Source: Acidicapsa dinghuensis
GTDB taxonomy: Bacteria > Acidobacteriota > Terriglobia > Terriglobales > Acidobacteriaceae
NCBI RefSeq assembly: GCF_025685685.1
Contig: NZ_JAGSYH010000002.1
Coordinates: 110,768-174,767 of the forward strand
Reading direction: 5' to 3'
Length of the DNA stretch: 64,000 nt
Shown: piece by piece, positions 21,111 through 30,690 of the stretch
How the letters are laid out: each line of letters starts with the position of its first letter
Numbering within the stretch: the stretch's first letter is position 1
Notes under the pieces: generated by a model
The model's database searches: none
Seen by the model: only the letters and a program-made list of their open reading frames with translations
Told to the model about the DNA's origin: nothing
Program-made: the position numbers and the translations under genes

Positions 21111-24100
21111 CTAATAAATCAGCTTCAGCGAAAACTGAATCTGCCGACTCGTTCCCGCGGTCTTACTGATCTCGCCGAATCCAGCGCCGTTGACGATGTT
21201 TGCGGGCAGGCCCATGTTCACGATGTTGAAGATGTTGAAAAACTCCGAGCGGAACTGCAGATCCATCAACTCCGAGCCACTCCTGCGATGGCCAAATGAT
21301 GTGTCCTTGATGAGGGCAAAATCGAAGTCGTAGTAGGCAGCGCCACGAAAGGTGTTGCGACCGAGCGTGCCGAAGCGGCCGTCATTCGGTCCCGAACCAT
21401 CCGTGACGTGGACTGGAATATTAAAGAAGCTCGGATTATCGAGACCTTTGCCGAAGTAATCGGCGCGATCCTGCCGTGCAGTCGAAAGATCGGGCTTGCC
21501 CACCTGATCAGGCCGGTCCGCACCTTCCGATCCGTAGCCTGTCTGCTGCACGCCTGAGTAGACGGTGAATGGCGACCCGCTTGAGATGCTGGATATACTG
21601 AGTAACTCCCATCCGCCAGTGACGCTGCGCGGAATCGCGCTCAGAAATGGCGCTTTGTCTCCGTGCAGATCCTGCGCGACGCTCAAAGTAAATCCGTGCG
21701 CCACATCAAAGGCCGATGGTCCTTTTTCTGGATGTGTATTCGTCGGGTCCTGGGGGAAACCCTGCGTGACCGCACCTGTTGATCCGGTGCCGCCGATCAC
21801 CTGGCTGGTGTCGTCAAGAGACTTCGACCACGTGTAGCTTGCCTGCACGCCCGGACCTCCAGCAGGAACCGTGCCCGATAGCGAGGTTTGCAGCGCATGA
21901 TAGCTGGAGTGCGCTGTTGCCGTAATCAGGTTCTCGACGCCAAGGCCACCCGAGACCGAGCCATCCGCAGCAAAGGTTGTATCCGGCGCGAAGCCCGGGC
22001 TCGCATACGGATACGCATTCGGAAAGCTGGTTCTGGGCAGATGATTGGCAGCCGTGCCGACATAGTTAGCGTCAGCCGTGAGATTGCCGACTTTGCGTTC
22101 GAAGCCAGCAGTCCACGTATAGAGCCGCGCATTGCTAAAGTTGCGGTCGATGCCGCTCAGGTTCAAGTCGCTGACCACATCGCTTGCACCCAGCGCAGCC
22201 AGTTCCTTTTCGTAGCGGTCCACATCAAGCACGGTATTAGGAGCTACCCGCTTCGGATTGCCCGTTGGGAAGATCGGCTGACCGGTCGGCGTTACTGGAG
22301 TAGGCAATTGTGTTGGTGAAATGGTGAATCCGTAAGGCACCGGCTTGCCGAGCGCACCGACAAGACGCGGATAAACAGCGAACGGGGTTGACCCGGTCAG
22401 GAAATTGTCCTGCCAGATGTTTGGTTGGATCAGCGTCACTGCTCCGCCGGCGTGGACCTGCATCTTATCAGTCGCCTGCCATGCTGCCTGAACGCGCGGC
22501 ATCCAACCCTTCGAGTCCGTTTTGTATCCTGGCTGTGGATTCACGACAAATTCCGTGACACCGTTCGCCTTGAGAAAACCCGAGGTCCGGTGCGCGCGTT
22601 CTGTGATCGGCGTGTATAGTTCCCATCGCACTCCGTAATCAAGCGTGAAGCGTGGCGTCACTTTCCAGGTATCCTGCGCAAAAGCAGCGTAGCCATTGCG
22701 ATTGATTGCGGCTGGGCCGATGTGTACGCCGTCGGAAAACGGCGGCGCAGCAATTGCTACCGTATACGCCGCGGCGCTGCCAGTAAGGAAGCCGCTCAGC
22801 GTATCGGGCAATAGGTCGCCATAAGCCACGTTATGCAGTCCACTCGCAGACTGAATCGACGCGGCAGCATATGCCGATCCGCCGCCGAAATCATACTCAC
22901 CATCGGGACTCGTGCCGAAGTAAGTCGTGTCACGATTGAGCCGTGTATCGAAGCCGAACTTCATCGCATGCGTGCCGCGCGTCCAGCTCACCATCTCGCG
23001 GCCCTGGAAGACGTTCCCATAAGCCTGCATGACAGAGCCACCTGCAGTGTTGAAGCCCTCGAAGGTGCTGTCATTGAACTTGACTGCGGGGTCGGTGAGG
23101 TCGGGAGTTGGAAATCCCGGCGTGCTGCGCTCGATCGCGATGAGAGATTCGAAGACAAGGCGCGGCGACGTCGTATGCGTCCACTTGCCCATCACATTGC
23201 GCTGCCGGTCGATGTACTGTACGCCGAACTGCTGGTCGATCGCTGTCTGATCGGGATTGGTCGTGGGGCCGGTCAGATTGTCGTAGGTGAAGCGAGCGAG
23301 AAACTGATCCTTGCTCGTGAGCTGGTGGTCGATGCGGATGGAGAACTGGTCGGCGTTTGTCACCACCTTGGATGAGGTTGCGTATGTATTCACGCCATAA
23401 GCGCCGGTCGGCAAGTTCGGCAACGGATAACGCGCCAGAATCGCCGCAATCGCAGGGTTCACCGGCACATAGAGTGTGTCTGCCACGGTAGAGCCATCGG
23501 CCTGCTGGAACTGCACTGTGTCGTTGACAATGTTGCTGTCGGCGGTAGGTCGCTGCGCTGCAGTCGGAACAGGAAAGACCTGCGTCGTGCCGAGCACCTG
23601 GCGGAAGCCCTGATATTCGCCGAAGTAAAAGGTCTTGCCGCGCCCGTCATACAGGCTACCAAGACGCACTGGACCGCCGTTTGTAAATCCGAACTCGTTG
23701 CGACGGAAGGGTGGAATGCGTCCCGGCGTCGCGGGTGTAGCGTGATCAAAAAAGTTGCGTGCATCGAAGGCTGAGTTGCGCACAAACTCAAAGACCGAGC
23801 CGTGAAAGCCGCTGCTTCCTGAACGCGTGTGAATATCGGTAAACCCTGACGCTCCGAAGCCTATCTCAGCAGGCATCCATCCGGAGCTTGACTGAATCTC
23901 TTCGACCGCATCGACGTTGAAGTTCGAGAAGGTCGATCCACCCATTTCAGGATCTGTCGTCGTTCCGCCATCCATGGCAAAGGTGGCCTCCGCGCCGCGC
24001 TGTCCATTGATAGCAAATTGCTGTGTGAAGTTGGTTGCGCCGTTCGCATCCGTCATGGTGCCGGCAGCAAGCAACAGCAGCTGGCTGAAATCGCGCTTGT

Positions 24101-24629
24101 TCAGTGGCAGTGAGCTTACGGCATGGCTGGAGAGATCTTCGCCGCCGGTCGTTGCCTGTTGCGCGGCATCGGGGGCAGCCATCGGAGCTACCGAGAGCGT
24201 CACCGTAATGCTGCCTGCAGGGGTCGCAATCATAATTGGCCCGGATGCCGCCGCCAACGGCACCGTCAATGCTGTTGCCGCTTCACGACGCTTGCCGTTA
24301 ACCACAATCGACAAGCGGTAATGCCCATGAGTCAGGAGCGCGAACCGGAAACTGCCATCCGCGCCAGTTGTCGTTGTCAGTGGAGAAGCGCCCCGCTCCA
24401 GCCGCACCTCGGCGCTGGCAATGGGGGAACCATTCGCATCATGTACTGAGCCCGTTACTGCTTGAACAAGCTGCTGCCCATGCGCAACCACGCTGAACAG
24501 AAGCAGAAACAGAGAGAACCACAGAGACCGGCGCACAACTCGGTCAGAGCAAGAGAACAGCAATGAAGTGTACCTTTCGCACCGCACGAGCAGAGTCGCG
24601 CTGTGCTGGGGGATTTCGAGATACCCCAT
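21111..24629 (-). CDS. TonB-dependent receptor-like outer membrane protein with carboxypeptidase-regulatory domain (Oar-like)
   Basis: About 1140-1170 aa. A signal peptide (RRSLWFSLFLLLFSVVAHG) is followed by a carboxypeptidase-regulatory-like beta domain (VTGSVHDANGSPIASAEVRLE), a plug-like region (SSLPLNKRDFSQLLLLAAG, FAINGQRGAEATFAMDGG) and a long beta-barrel. The family is strongly expanded in Acidobacteria and is thought to import or bind large substrates at the outer membrane; the ligand is unknown. The start is uncertain: ATG 24627-24629 gives about 30 residues before the signal peptide, while a GTG at 24534-24536 would start right at it. It is divergent from the membrane protein gene at 24767. 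Confidence 0.88.
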   Translation of the reverse strand: MGYLEIPQHSATLLVRCERYTSLLFSCSDRVVRRSLWFSLFLLLFSVVAHGQQLVQAVTGSVHDANGSPIASAEVRLERGASPLTTTTGADGSFRFALLTHGHYRLSIVVNGKRREAATALTVPLAAASGPIMIATPAGSITVTLSVAPMAAPDAAQQATTGGEDLSSHAVSSLPLNKRDFSQLLLLAAGTMTDANGATNFTQQFAINGQRGAEATFAMDGGTTTDPEMGGSTFSNFNVDAVEEIQSSSGWMPAEIGFGASGFTDIHTRSGSSGFHGSVFEFVRNSAFDARNFFDHATPATPGRIPPFRRNEFGFTNGGPVRLGSLYDGRGKTFYFGEYQGFRQVLGTTQVFPVPTAAQRPTADSNIVNDTVQFQQADGSTVADTLYVPVNPAIAAILARYPLPNLPTGAYGVNTYATSSKVVTNADQFSIRIDHQLTSKDQFLARFTYDNLTGPTTNPDQTAIDQQFGVQYIDRQRNVMGKWTHTTSPRLVFESLIAIERSTPGFPTPDLTDPAVKFNDSTFEGFNTAGGSVMQAYGNVFQGREMVSWTRGTHAMKFGFDTRLNRDTTYFGTSPDGEYDFGGGSAYAAASIQSASGLHNVAYGDLLPDTLSGFLTGSAAAYTVAIAAPPFSDGVHIGPAAINRNGYAAFAQDTWKVTPRFTLDYGVRWELYTPITERAHRTSGFLKANGVTEFVVNPQPGYKTDSKGWMPRVQAAWQATDKMQVHAGGAVTLIQPNIWQDNFLTGSTPFAVYPRLVGALGKPVPYGFTISPTQLPTPVTPTGQPIFPTGNPKRVAPNTVLDVDRYEKELAALGASDVVSDLNLSGIDRNFSNARLYTWTAGFERKVGNLTADANYVGTAANHLPRTSFPNAYPYASPGFAPDTTFAADGSVSGGLGVENLITATAHSSYHALQTSLSGTVPAGGPGVQASYTWSKSLDDTSQVIGGTGSTGAVTQGFPQDPTNTHPEKGPSAFDVAHGFTLSVAQDLHGDKAPFLSAIPRSVTGGWELLSISSISSGSPFTVYSGVQQTGYGSEGADRPDQVGKPDLSTARQDRADYFGKGLDNPSFFNIPVHVTDGSGPNDGRFGTLGRNTFRGAAYYDFDFALIKDTSFGHRRSGSELMDLQFRSEFFNIFNIVNMGLPANIVNGAGFGEISKTAGTSRQIQFSLKLIY

Positions 24630-24766
24630 CCTACATGCCGATGAAAACGATTGCCAAGGGATTTGCGCAACCGATTTCGCAAACCGTCCGGTTGACTTCG
24701 TAATAAGCACAAAATGGATGCAAGACGGCCCTTGCGGTACAACTATCTCTGAAGAGAGTTCTTTCC

Positions 24767-25954
24767 ATGGCAACCACCTGGACAGCAACACAAGTCTCCG
24801 CCGCCCCCGGCGTTCGCAGCCACAAGAGCATCCCCTGGTACTTGTGGTGCGTCGCCCTCGCTGTCACCTCCGTGACCGTCGGCGCCCACTGGGATGTCTC
24901 ATGGCACCGCTCCATTGGCCGCGACACCTTCTGGACGCCTGCTCACATGGCGATCTATGCCTGTGGCGTGCTCGCAGCGATCTCCTGCGGTTATCTCGTT
25001 CTTTTCACCACCTTTCGCCGGCCGGCTGAACTAACCTCATCCTCCGTCAAGATCTTCGGCTTCCGCGCGCCGCTCGGAGCGTTCATCGCCTCGTGGGGCG
25101 GTATCGCCATGCTCACCTCTGCGCCCTTAGACAACTGGTGGCACAACGCATACGGCCTGGATGTGAAAATCGTCAGTCCGCCGCATACGCTGCTCATGCT
25201 CGGCGTCTTTGCCGTCTCTGTCGGGACACTTTTCATGCTCGTCAGCGCGATGAATCGCGCCGAACTGGCAGGAGACCACATACTCGGCAAGCATCTGCAA
25301 TGGCTGTTCCTCTACGTCGGTGGCCTCATGATCGTCTTCCAGATGTTCTTCCGCATGGAATACACCTGGGACGTCTATCTGCATAATTCCGGTGCGTATC
25401 AAGCCGTTGCAATCGGCATACCGACCATGTTCGCCATCCTCTGGCTGGCCTCACGCAATCGCTGGGCCTGTACCTGGACGACGTTGATCTATACCGCTTT
25501 CGTCGAAGGTGCGGTCCTGATTCTGCCGCTTTTCCCTGCGGAGCCGAAGCTGGGGCCGGTCTTTCAGCAGGTGACGCACTTGATTCCGCCGAAATTTCCG
25601 TTGCTGCTCATCGTTCCGGCTATCCTCATCGACCTGCTCTGGAGCAGGACTAAAGAGTGGAAAGCGTGGCAAACTGCGCTCGTCACGGGCCCAGTCTTTG
25701 TGCTCTCGTTCGTGGCCGTACAGTGGCCGTTCGCTGACTTCCTCATGTCTTCCGAAGCCGCCAACCGCTTCTTCGGCACCATGTACCACGACTACAGCAT
25801 GCCCTCAACTTCCTTCGATGTGCGGCGCATGTTTGTAAGACCCGAATACGGCTCAGACCTTGCGACAGGCCTGCTGCTCGCCATCCTTTACGCCATCCTG
25901 AGCACTTGGATCGGCATACTTGTAGGCCGCTGGCTACGCAACGTTCAACGCTGA
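24767..25954 (+). CDS. Polytopic membrane protein of unknown function with conserved-looking His/Asp/Trp motifs
   Basis: 395 aa with about nine to ten hydrophobic segments. Polar residues cluster next to the membrane: HWDVSWHRSIGRDTFWTPAH near residue 42, DNWWHNAYG near 122, SPPHTLLMLG, and RMEYTWDVYLHNSG near 195. Such His/Asp/Trp patches on a membrane scaffold could hold a metal or haem, but this is inference; I recognise no named family. It starts at ATG 24767 with GAGAG upstream and is followed after four bases by the gene at 25959, so the two form one unit. Confidence 0.8.
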   Translation: MATTWTATQVSAAPGVRSHKSIPWYLWCVALAVTSVTVGAHWDVSWHRSIGRDTFWTPAHMAIYACGVLAAISCGYLVLFTTFRRPAELTSSSVKIFGFRAPLGAFIASWGGIAMLTSAPLDNWWHNAYGLDVKIVSPPHTLLMLGVFAVSVGTLFMLVSAMNRAELAGDHILGKHLQWLFLYVGGLMIVFQMFFRMEYTWDVYLHNSGAYQAVAIGIPTMFAILWLASRNRWACTWTTLIYTAFVEGAVLILPLFPAEPKLGPVFQQVTHLIPPKFPLLLIVPAILIDLLWSRTKEWKAWQTALVTGPVFVLSFVAVQWPFADFLMSSEAANRFFGTMYHDYSMPSTSFDVRRMFVRPEYGSDLATGLLLAILYAILSTWIGILVGRWLRNVQR

Positions 25955-25958
25955 CCTC

Positions 25959-27530
25959 ATGTTCTATTCGATAAAGCAAAGCTCTCGCCTGTGGACGTTC
26001 CTCGTCTTCGCAATCTTCGCTTGCCTCGCAGCATTGCCCGCTCACGCGCATGTGGGCAGCCCTGACGTTTACGCCGAGGGCAACGCAGGTCCGTACAAGC
26101 TTTTCGTCACCGTTCGCCCGCCGCTCGTTATCCCCGGTGTCGCGGAGATTGAAGTGCGCGCCGATGCCGCTCCATCCGCAAGCGGCATTGAGATCACTCC
26201 CATCCCACTCACCGGCGAAGCATCCAAGCATCCTCCCGTCGCCGATGTAATGAAACAGTCGGCTCAGGACAAGCAGTTCTTCACCGGCACGCTCTGGATC
26301 ATGGCCCCGGGCTCGTGGCAGGTGCGCTTTCTCGTTCACGGATCTCAAGGCGACGGCGTTCTTTCCATTCCACTGCCCGCCACGGCACGCGGCACGCTGG
26401 GCATGCAGACCAACCTCGGCATCATTCTCGCGGTGCTTGGCGCATTCCTGATTCTTGGCATCGTCGGCATCGTCGGCGCAGCCGTGCAGGATGCCCAGCT
26501 TGCGCCCGGTACCGAGGCATCCAAAGCCGCACGCATGCGAGCCGCCGTCGCTATGGGAGTAGCTTTTGTCATCATCGCCGGCATGGTCGTCTTCGGCTAC
26601 ATATGGTGGAACAACGACGCGCAGCAGTACAGCGCGAACGTATATAAACCGCTCAACATGCGGGCAAAGTTAACCGCGGACCATCGGCTCAAGCTCAATC
26701 TTGCCGATCCCGGATGGCTTAAGGCGCGGCGGCTCGACGACTTCGTCCTCGACCACAATCACCTGATGCATCTCTACATGATCCGCGAGCCCAATCTCGA
26801 CGTGGTCTTCCATCTGCACCCCGATCAGATTGCGCCTGGCGAATTCGAGATGCCGTTACCCTCGGTTCTCGCCGGGCAGTATCGCCTCTACGCCGATGTG
26901 GTGCATGCTAACGGCTTTCCCGAGACTCTTGTCGCCAGTCTCACCCTGCCTGCGATCAACGGCGTTCCGCTCACAGGCGACAACTCCGCTGGTACGGTTC
27001 CGCCAATCGCGCTAAGTTCCTCATCGGCATGCGTTGCACCGACAGGTAAGCCTCGCTTCCAATTTCCCGATGGTTACTCGATGATGTGGGACAATCCCGA
27101 ACCGCAACCGGCGAAGACACCGGAGCTATATCAGTTCTCGCTCTTCGCACCCGATGGTAAACCAGCTTCGGATACTGGTCTCTACATGGACATGCTCGGC
27201 CACGCGGCTTTCGTCAAAACCGATGGCACAGTCTTTGCGCATGTCCACCCTTCGGGCACTGTCGCAATGGCGGCGCTCATGATGGCCGAAGCACAGAATC
27301 AATCGCCGAAGCAGCAGCAAAGCAAGCCTGGAATGGATACGTCAGGTATGAATATGCAGGGCATGGATATGTCTGGCATCGAGCATTCAGGTCACCAGCC
27401 GAACGTCGTCGGCTTTCCCTATGGCTTTCCCACGCCGGGCCAATATCGCATCTTCGTCCAGATGAAGCACGGTCAGACCGTCGAAACCGCCGCCTTCGAC
27501 GCCTGTGCGAAACCGGCGAAAGTTCAGTAA
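25959..27530 (+). CDS. Exported, membrane-anchored His/Met-rich protein, possible copper handling
   Basis: 523 aa. The signal peptide ends ...LPAHA, leaving His31 as the predicted first mature residue (HVGSPDVYAEG), as in CopC-like and other His-brace copper proteins. A beta-rich domain follows to about residue 140, then two membrane segments (about 145-170 and 190-215). The exported C-terminal part has two repeats of a His-rich motif: DHNHLMHLYMIRE with FHLHPDQIAPGEF, and GHAAFVKTDGTVFAHVHPSGTV. A Met/His tract (MDTSGMNMQGMDMSGIEHSGH) lies near residue 465. These features suggest binding of copper or a similar metal outside the cytoplasm. It is coupled to the preceding membrane gene. Confidence 0.8.
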   Translation: MFYSIKQSSRLWTFLVFAIFACLAALPAHAHVGSPDVYAEGNAGPYKLFVTVRPPLVIPGVAEIEVRADAAPSASGIEITPIPLTGEASKHPPVADVMKQSAQDKQFFTGTLWIMAPGSWQVRFLVHGSQGDGVLSIPLPATARGTLGMQTNLGIILAVLGAFLILGIVGIVGAAVQDAQLAPGTEASKAARMRAAVAMGVAFVIIAGMVVFGYIWWNNDAQQYSANVYKPLNMRAKLTADHRLKLNLADPGWLKARRLDDFVLDHNHLMHLYMIREPNLDVVFHLHPDQIAPGEFEMPLPSVLAGQYRLYADVVHANGFPETLVASLTLPAINGVPLTGDNSAGTVPPIALSSSSACVAPTGKPRFQFPDGYSMMWDNPEPQPAKTPELYQFSLFAPDGKPASDTGLYMDMLGHAAFVKTDGTVFAHVHPSGTVAMAALMMAEAQNQSPKQQQSKPGMDTSGMNMQGMDMSGIEHSGHQPNVVGFPYGFPTPGQYRIFVQMKHGQTVETAAFDACAKPAKVQ

Positions 27531-27548
27531 TGCCTACGCCTGTCTGGC

Positions 27549-27809
27549 TTAATCAATGTAGGTGTTATCCACGTAGCACCAGCGCCACTTTTCGCCGCGC
27601 TCGGCCGACTGGATGATAGGGTGCTGCGTCGTTTCATAATGCTTGCGTGCGTGCCGGTTCTTCGAAGAGTCGCAACAGCCCACATGACCGCACTCCGTAC
27701 ACATGCGCAGATGCACCCAGGAGTCACCGCTCTTCAGGCACTCTTCGCATCCTTTGGTGTTTGGCTTAACTGGCTTGACATGATCCTTTACGTGCGCGCA
27801 CTGACCCAT
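27549..27809 (-). CDS. UBP-type zinc finger protein
   Basis: 86 aa, almost entirely a zf-UBP domain: CEECLKSGDSWVHLRMCTECG, then CCDSSKNRHARKHYETTQHP and WCYVDN supply the Cys/His zinc ligands. In eukaryotes this fold binds ubiquitin C-termini; bacteria have stand-alone copies whose partner is unknown. It is convergent with the metal-handling gene and ends 18 bases from it. Confidence 0.9.
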   Translation of the reverse strand: MGQCAHVKDHVKPVKPNTKGCEECLKSGDSWVHLRMCTECGHVGCCDSSKNRHARKHYETTQHPIIQSAERGEKWRWCYVDNTYID

Positions 27810-27838
27810 ATCGACGACTCCTCCAGCTTGCGACTATA

Positions 27839-28591
27839 TCACTCGCGTCCTGTGTTGAACGCGTCTGGCTTGAACGCTTCAGGAAGAAACAGCATGACCA
27901 CCGGCGCGGGCAATGCTTTGGCTTTTCCTAACTCAATCAACCTGCATGTGATGAGCTGCTCGCGTGGGGTTCCCACCGCCGACGCTACAACGCACTGGGT
28001 TCCCATCGGCCAGCCATTTGCCAAAAGCTCCGTGGCGACCGGCGCATATTCTTTCCCCGGCATATAAAGCACCAATGCGGCTTCTGGACCAATTCCGGTC
28101 AAGCCTCCCGGCACTCCGGCAGCTAGGTGCCGCGTAGCCATTAGCACCTTGGATGTGGTGATTCGACTGGTCAATGCAAGACCTGCTGCTGCTGCTGCCG
28201 CAAATCCAGCCGATACACCCGGCACAACCTCGAATCGGATATCCGCTTCCTTGAGCGCTGCCATCTCCTCCGCTGCCCGGCCGAAGAGCAATGGGTCGCC
28301 GCTCTTTAACCGCACCACGCTCTGCCCTTCCCGCGCGTAGCGGATCATCCAGTCGTTGATCTGATCCTGTGTGATGGTCTTTACACCACATCGCTTTCCT
28401 ACGCCGACGACAAGCGCATTCGGTGCAGCCAAGGCAAGAATCTCTTCCGAAACCAGATCGTCATGCAGCAGACATGTAGCTGACGTAATGAGTGTGTGAG
28501 CGCGTAAAGTCAGCAGGTCCACCGCACCAGGGCCGGCGCCCACCAAATACACTTTGCCGGGCTTAGGCTTGGTATCGCTGCCGCTGCTCAC
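27839..28591 (-). CDS. cobA: Uroporphyrinogen-III C-methyltransferase
   Basis: 250 aa, the usual length. It transfers two methyl groups from SAM to uroporphyrinogen III to give precorrin-2, the branch to siroheme and cobalamin. Seen are the family motifs YLVGAGPGAVDLLTLRA, DDLVS, VRLKSGDPLLFGRAAEE and EVVPGVSAGFAAAA. I start it at GTG 28589-28591, which overlaps the upstream stop (GTGA) and has GAAGGA upstream; the frame extends further but inside the preceding gene. Coupled to the precorrin-2 dehydrogenase gene, so siroheme is the likely end product. Confidence 0.93.
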   Translation of the reverse strand: MSSGSDTKPKPGKVYLVGAGPGAVDLLTLRAHTLITSATCLLHDDLVSEEILALAAPNALVVGVGKRCGVKTITQDQINDWMIRYAREGQSVVRLKSGDPLLFGRAAEEMAALKEADIRFEVVPGVSAGFAAAAAAGLALTSRITTSKVLMATRHLAAGVPGGLTGIGPEAALVLYMPGKEYAPVATELLANGWPMGTQCVVASAVGTPREQLITCRLIELGKAKALPAPVVMLFLPEAFKPDAFNTGRE

Positions 28592-29217
28592 CGTGAGCCA
28601 TCCTTCGCCAATAGACGATCCAATGTCTGCTGCACCGGACAGGCCTGCGGATCGCAACTCTCCCGCCGCGCCAGTTGATGTAATGCGGCCTTTCGCTCCT
28701 CACCCGCTGGATATGCCTTCAACACCCTGAGCCGCGTCTCTCCCACCTGATCCAGCCACACGCCGGCGTCATGCGCCAGCATCTCGTCGATCTCTTCGCG
28801 CAGTTGCTGCGACAGAGCCGGACTTTTGCCCGCCGTTGAAATCGCGATCTGCAGATCGCCTCTTCGCACCACAGATGGATAAAAGAAATCGCAGTCGGGG
28901 GGATCATCGACCGAGTTGCACAAAATGCCCGCTGCTCTCGATGCCTCAGCCACTCTATGATTCACCGCCTGTATATCCGTGGCTGCGATCACAAGAAAAT
29001 ATCCCGCCACATCCGCATCCGTGAATTCTCGTTGAAACCATGTAATTTCGCTGTTTTCTGCTCTCTGCATTACTCGCTCCGAAGCCCGTGGCGCCACCAC
29101 CGTCACCACGCCCCCGGCCCGCAATAGGCTCTCTATCTTCGGCGCGGCAATTGTTCCCGCCCCCACCACCAGGCATGGGCGTCCATCAAGCCGCAAAAAC
29201 ATCGGAAACATCTCCAT
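28588..29217 (-). CDS. Precorrin-2 dehydrogenase / sirohydrochlorin ferrochelatase (CysG N-terminal type)
   Basis: 209 aa matching the N-terminal half of CysG or yeast Met8p. The NAD-binding motif CLVVGAGTIAAPKIESLLRAG is at about 15-35, followed by VVAPRASE, ATDIQAVNHRVAE, and CDFFYPSVVRRGDLQIAISTAGKSPALSQQLR with the catalytic Asp. It would oxidise precorrin-2 and insert iron to make siroheme, the cofactor of sulfite and nitrite reductases. Several in-frame ATGs exist in the first six codons; the third has GGAG nine bases upstream. It overlaps cobA by four bases. Confidence 0.9.
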   Translation of the reverse strand: MEMFPMFLRLDGRPCLVVGAGTIAAPKIESLLRAGGVVTVVAPRASERVMQRAENSEITWFQREFTDADVAGYFLVIAATDIQAVNHRVAEASRAAGILCNSVDDPPDCDFFYPSVVRRGDLQIAISTAGKSPALSQQLREEIDEMLAHDAGVWLDQVGETRLRVLKAYPAGEERKAALHQLARRESCDPQACPVQQTLDRLLAKDGSR

Positions 29218-29946
29218 CCGGCCACGACCTCACTCCCAGCATCGCACAATCCGCGATTCCGCACTTCGGTTCGAAATCACACCTAAACCCTTTTCTATGA
29301 AAGATCTAATCTTTCAATTCATAACTTATTAAAAGTCTCTAAAGCTTCAAATCCAAAACACTCCTTCTTCCTCCACGAAATGACCCGATAACTCCTTCTA
29401 AACACACCGCTTCCTTCGCGCAACGACGCCCTGCTTCGACTACGCAATATATTCTGTCTAAAGTGGCGAGGTACCTGCATAACTCATTGAAACAGTGCAT
29501 GATTCGAAGCGGATAGAGATGAGTTATGCTATGCTCCACACATGCCGTCCATGCCTTCACGGTGGATCACGTATGCTCTCCGAATCAGCAAATTTCCAAC
29601 CAATATTTGTGGTCCAACAGGCGTCGTACGATGTGCATCTCAGGAATGAGAAAGAACATTTTGGAGTGTTGCGGGGGAGAATCGTTCGCGTGACGCAATC
29701 TGTTCAGCAACCTGTGCTTACGCGAATCAGGTAGATGACGTGTCCGTTGTGACAGCGTCTAAAACTTGGTTCATGAAAACAACAAAGTCAGTCTCACCCA
29801 TGCTCAGAGGGTAAAAAGGGTACCGCCCGCAATCCTCGTTAAAACTAGTAGGAAACCAGAACAGATTCCAGGGCTGACTGTCTCATTCGCTCGTCCCAGT
29901 TCGGTTTGTTAGTTAGTGATTCAAGCAATTGATTCTAGAGGATCTA
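29218..29946. other. Long leader region of the exopolysaccharide genes
   Basis: 729 bases without a convincing gene. The first 200 are AT-rich and low in coding character. A perfect 11 bp inverted repeat lies at 29477-29529 (entered separately). A 79-codon frame at 29495-29734 overlaps one arm of it and shows no known motif. The final 100 bases precede the GAGGATC Shine-Dalgarno of the sugar transferase. Divergent promoters for the siroheme and polysaccharide genes must lie here. Confidence 0.5.
29477..29529. repeat. Perfect 11 bp inverted repeat with 31-base centre
   Basis: GCATAACTCAT (29477-29487) and ATGAGTTATGC (29519-29529) are exact reverse complements. The spacing of arm centres is 42 bp, about four helical turns, so the element could be two half-sites for a regulator or an RNA stem-loop in the polysaccharide leader. 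It lies about 420 bases before the first exopolysaccharide gene. Confidence 0.75.
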
Positions 29947-30690
29947 ATGAGCAAGTCAGAAGTACAGGCGCGATCGGACTTCGAGTTTGCAGGGTTGTCT
30001 GTTGAACCCTCGTCCGCAGCCGCTAGCGTCAGATCTGCCCCTCTTCCACTGCTCTCCACGGGAGTGCATGTTCATTCCTGGCGGTATAAGCACGTCAAGA
30101 GGTGGACGGACATCGGCGCTGCCCTGCTGATGCTGTCATTTTCGCTTGCCCCCGGACTCGTGATTGCCATCGCCATCCTTATTACATCCAAGGGGCCTGT
30201 CTTTTACCGGGAAACACGGATCGGTCGTGGTGGTAAGCCCTTCCGTATCTGGAAGTTCCGTTCCATGTCCGAAACTTCCCAGTGGCATGACGTGATTAAA
30301 TCGACCCCGGACCACACGTCAACCTTTCATTGGCGGGTGCATAAAGCAGTGCGCGATCCACGCATCACCCCCGTCGGCGCTTTCATCCGCCGTTGGAGTC
30401 TGGACGAGCTTCCTCAGTTGTTAAACGTGCTTAGGGGCGACATGTCCCTCGTGGGTCCGCGCCCCGTCATCGCCGCTGAAGTACCCCTTTACGGTCATCT
30501 GCAGCATTTCTATCTGGCCGCAACTCCCGGGCTGTCAGGGCTCTGGCAGGTCTCTGGGCGCAGCAATATCAGCTTCGCTGGCCGCGCCAATCTTGACGCA
30601 TCCTATGTTCGCAACTGGAGCCTGCGCACGGATTTCCTGATTCTGCTGCGAACGATCCCCGCGGTATTAGGCAAGGTCGGTGCCCGCTAG
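29947..30690 (+). CDS. Exopolysaccharide-priming sugar transferase
   Basis: 247 aa bacterial sugar transferase of the PF02397 family, which loads the first sugar-phosphate onto undecaprenyl phosphate at the inner membrane. One hydrophobic hairpin (about residues 55-80) is followed by the catalytic core: GPVFYRETRIGRGGKPFRIWKFRSM, RRWSLDELPQLLNVLRGDMSLVGPRP and the C-terminal GLSGLWQVSGRS. It lacks the extra N-terminal membrane domain of WbaP/WcaJ types, making it a short PglC-like form. ATG 29947 has GAGGA upstream. The export protein follows 100 bases later. Confidence 0.92.
   Translation: MSKSEVQARSDFEFAGLSVEPSSAAASVRSAPLPLLSTGVHVHSWRYKHVKRWTDIGAALLMLSFSLAPGLVIAIAILITSKGPVFYRETRIGRGGKPFRIWKFRSMSETSQWHDVIKSTPDHTSTFHWRVHKAVRDPRITPVGAFIRRWSLDELPQLLNVLRGDMSLVGPRPVIAAEVPLYGHLQHFYLAATPGLSGLWQVSGRSNISFAGRANLDASYVRNWSLRTDFLILLRTIPAVLGKVGAR

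Noticed and set aside
29495..29734. A 79-codon frame in the polysaccharide leader
   Set aside because: It overlaps one arm of the inverted repeat, has no Shine-Dalgarno and no recognisable motif.
29700..29946. Possible c-di-GMP (GEMM) riboswitch before the polysaccharide genes
   Set aside because: The conserved GEMM core bases were looked for and not found.
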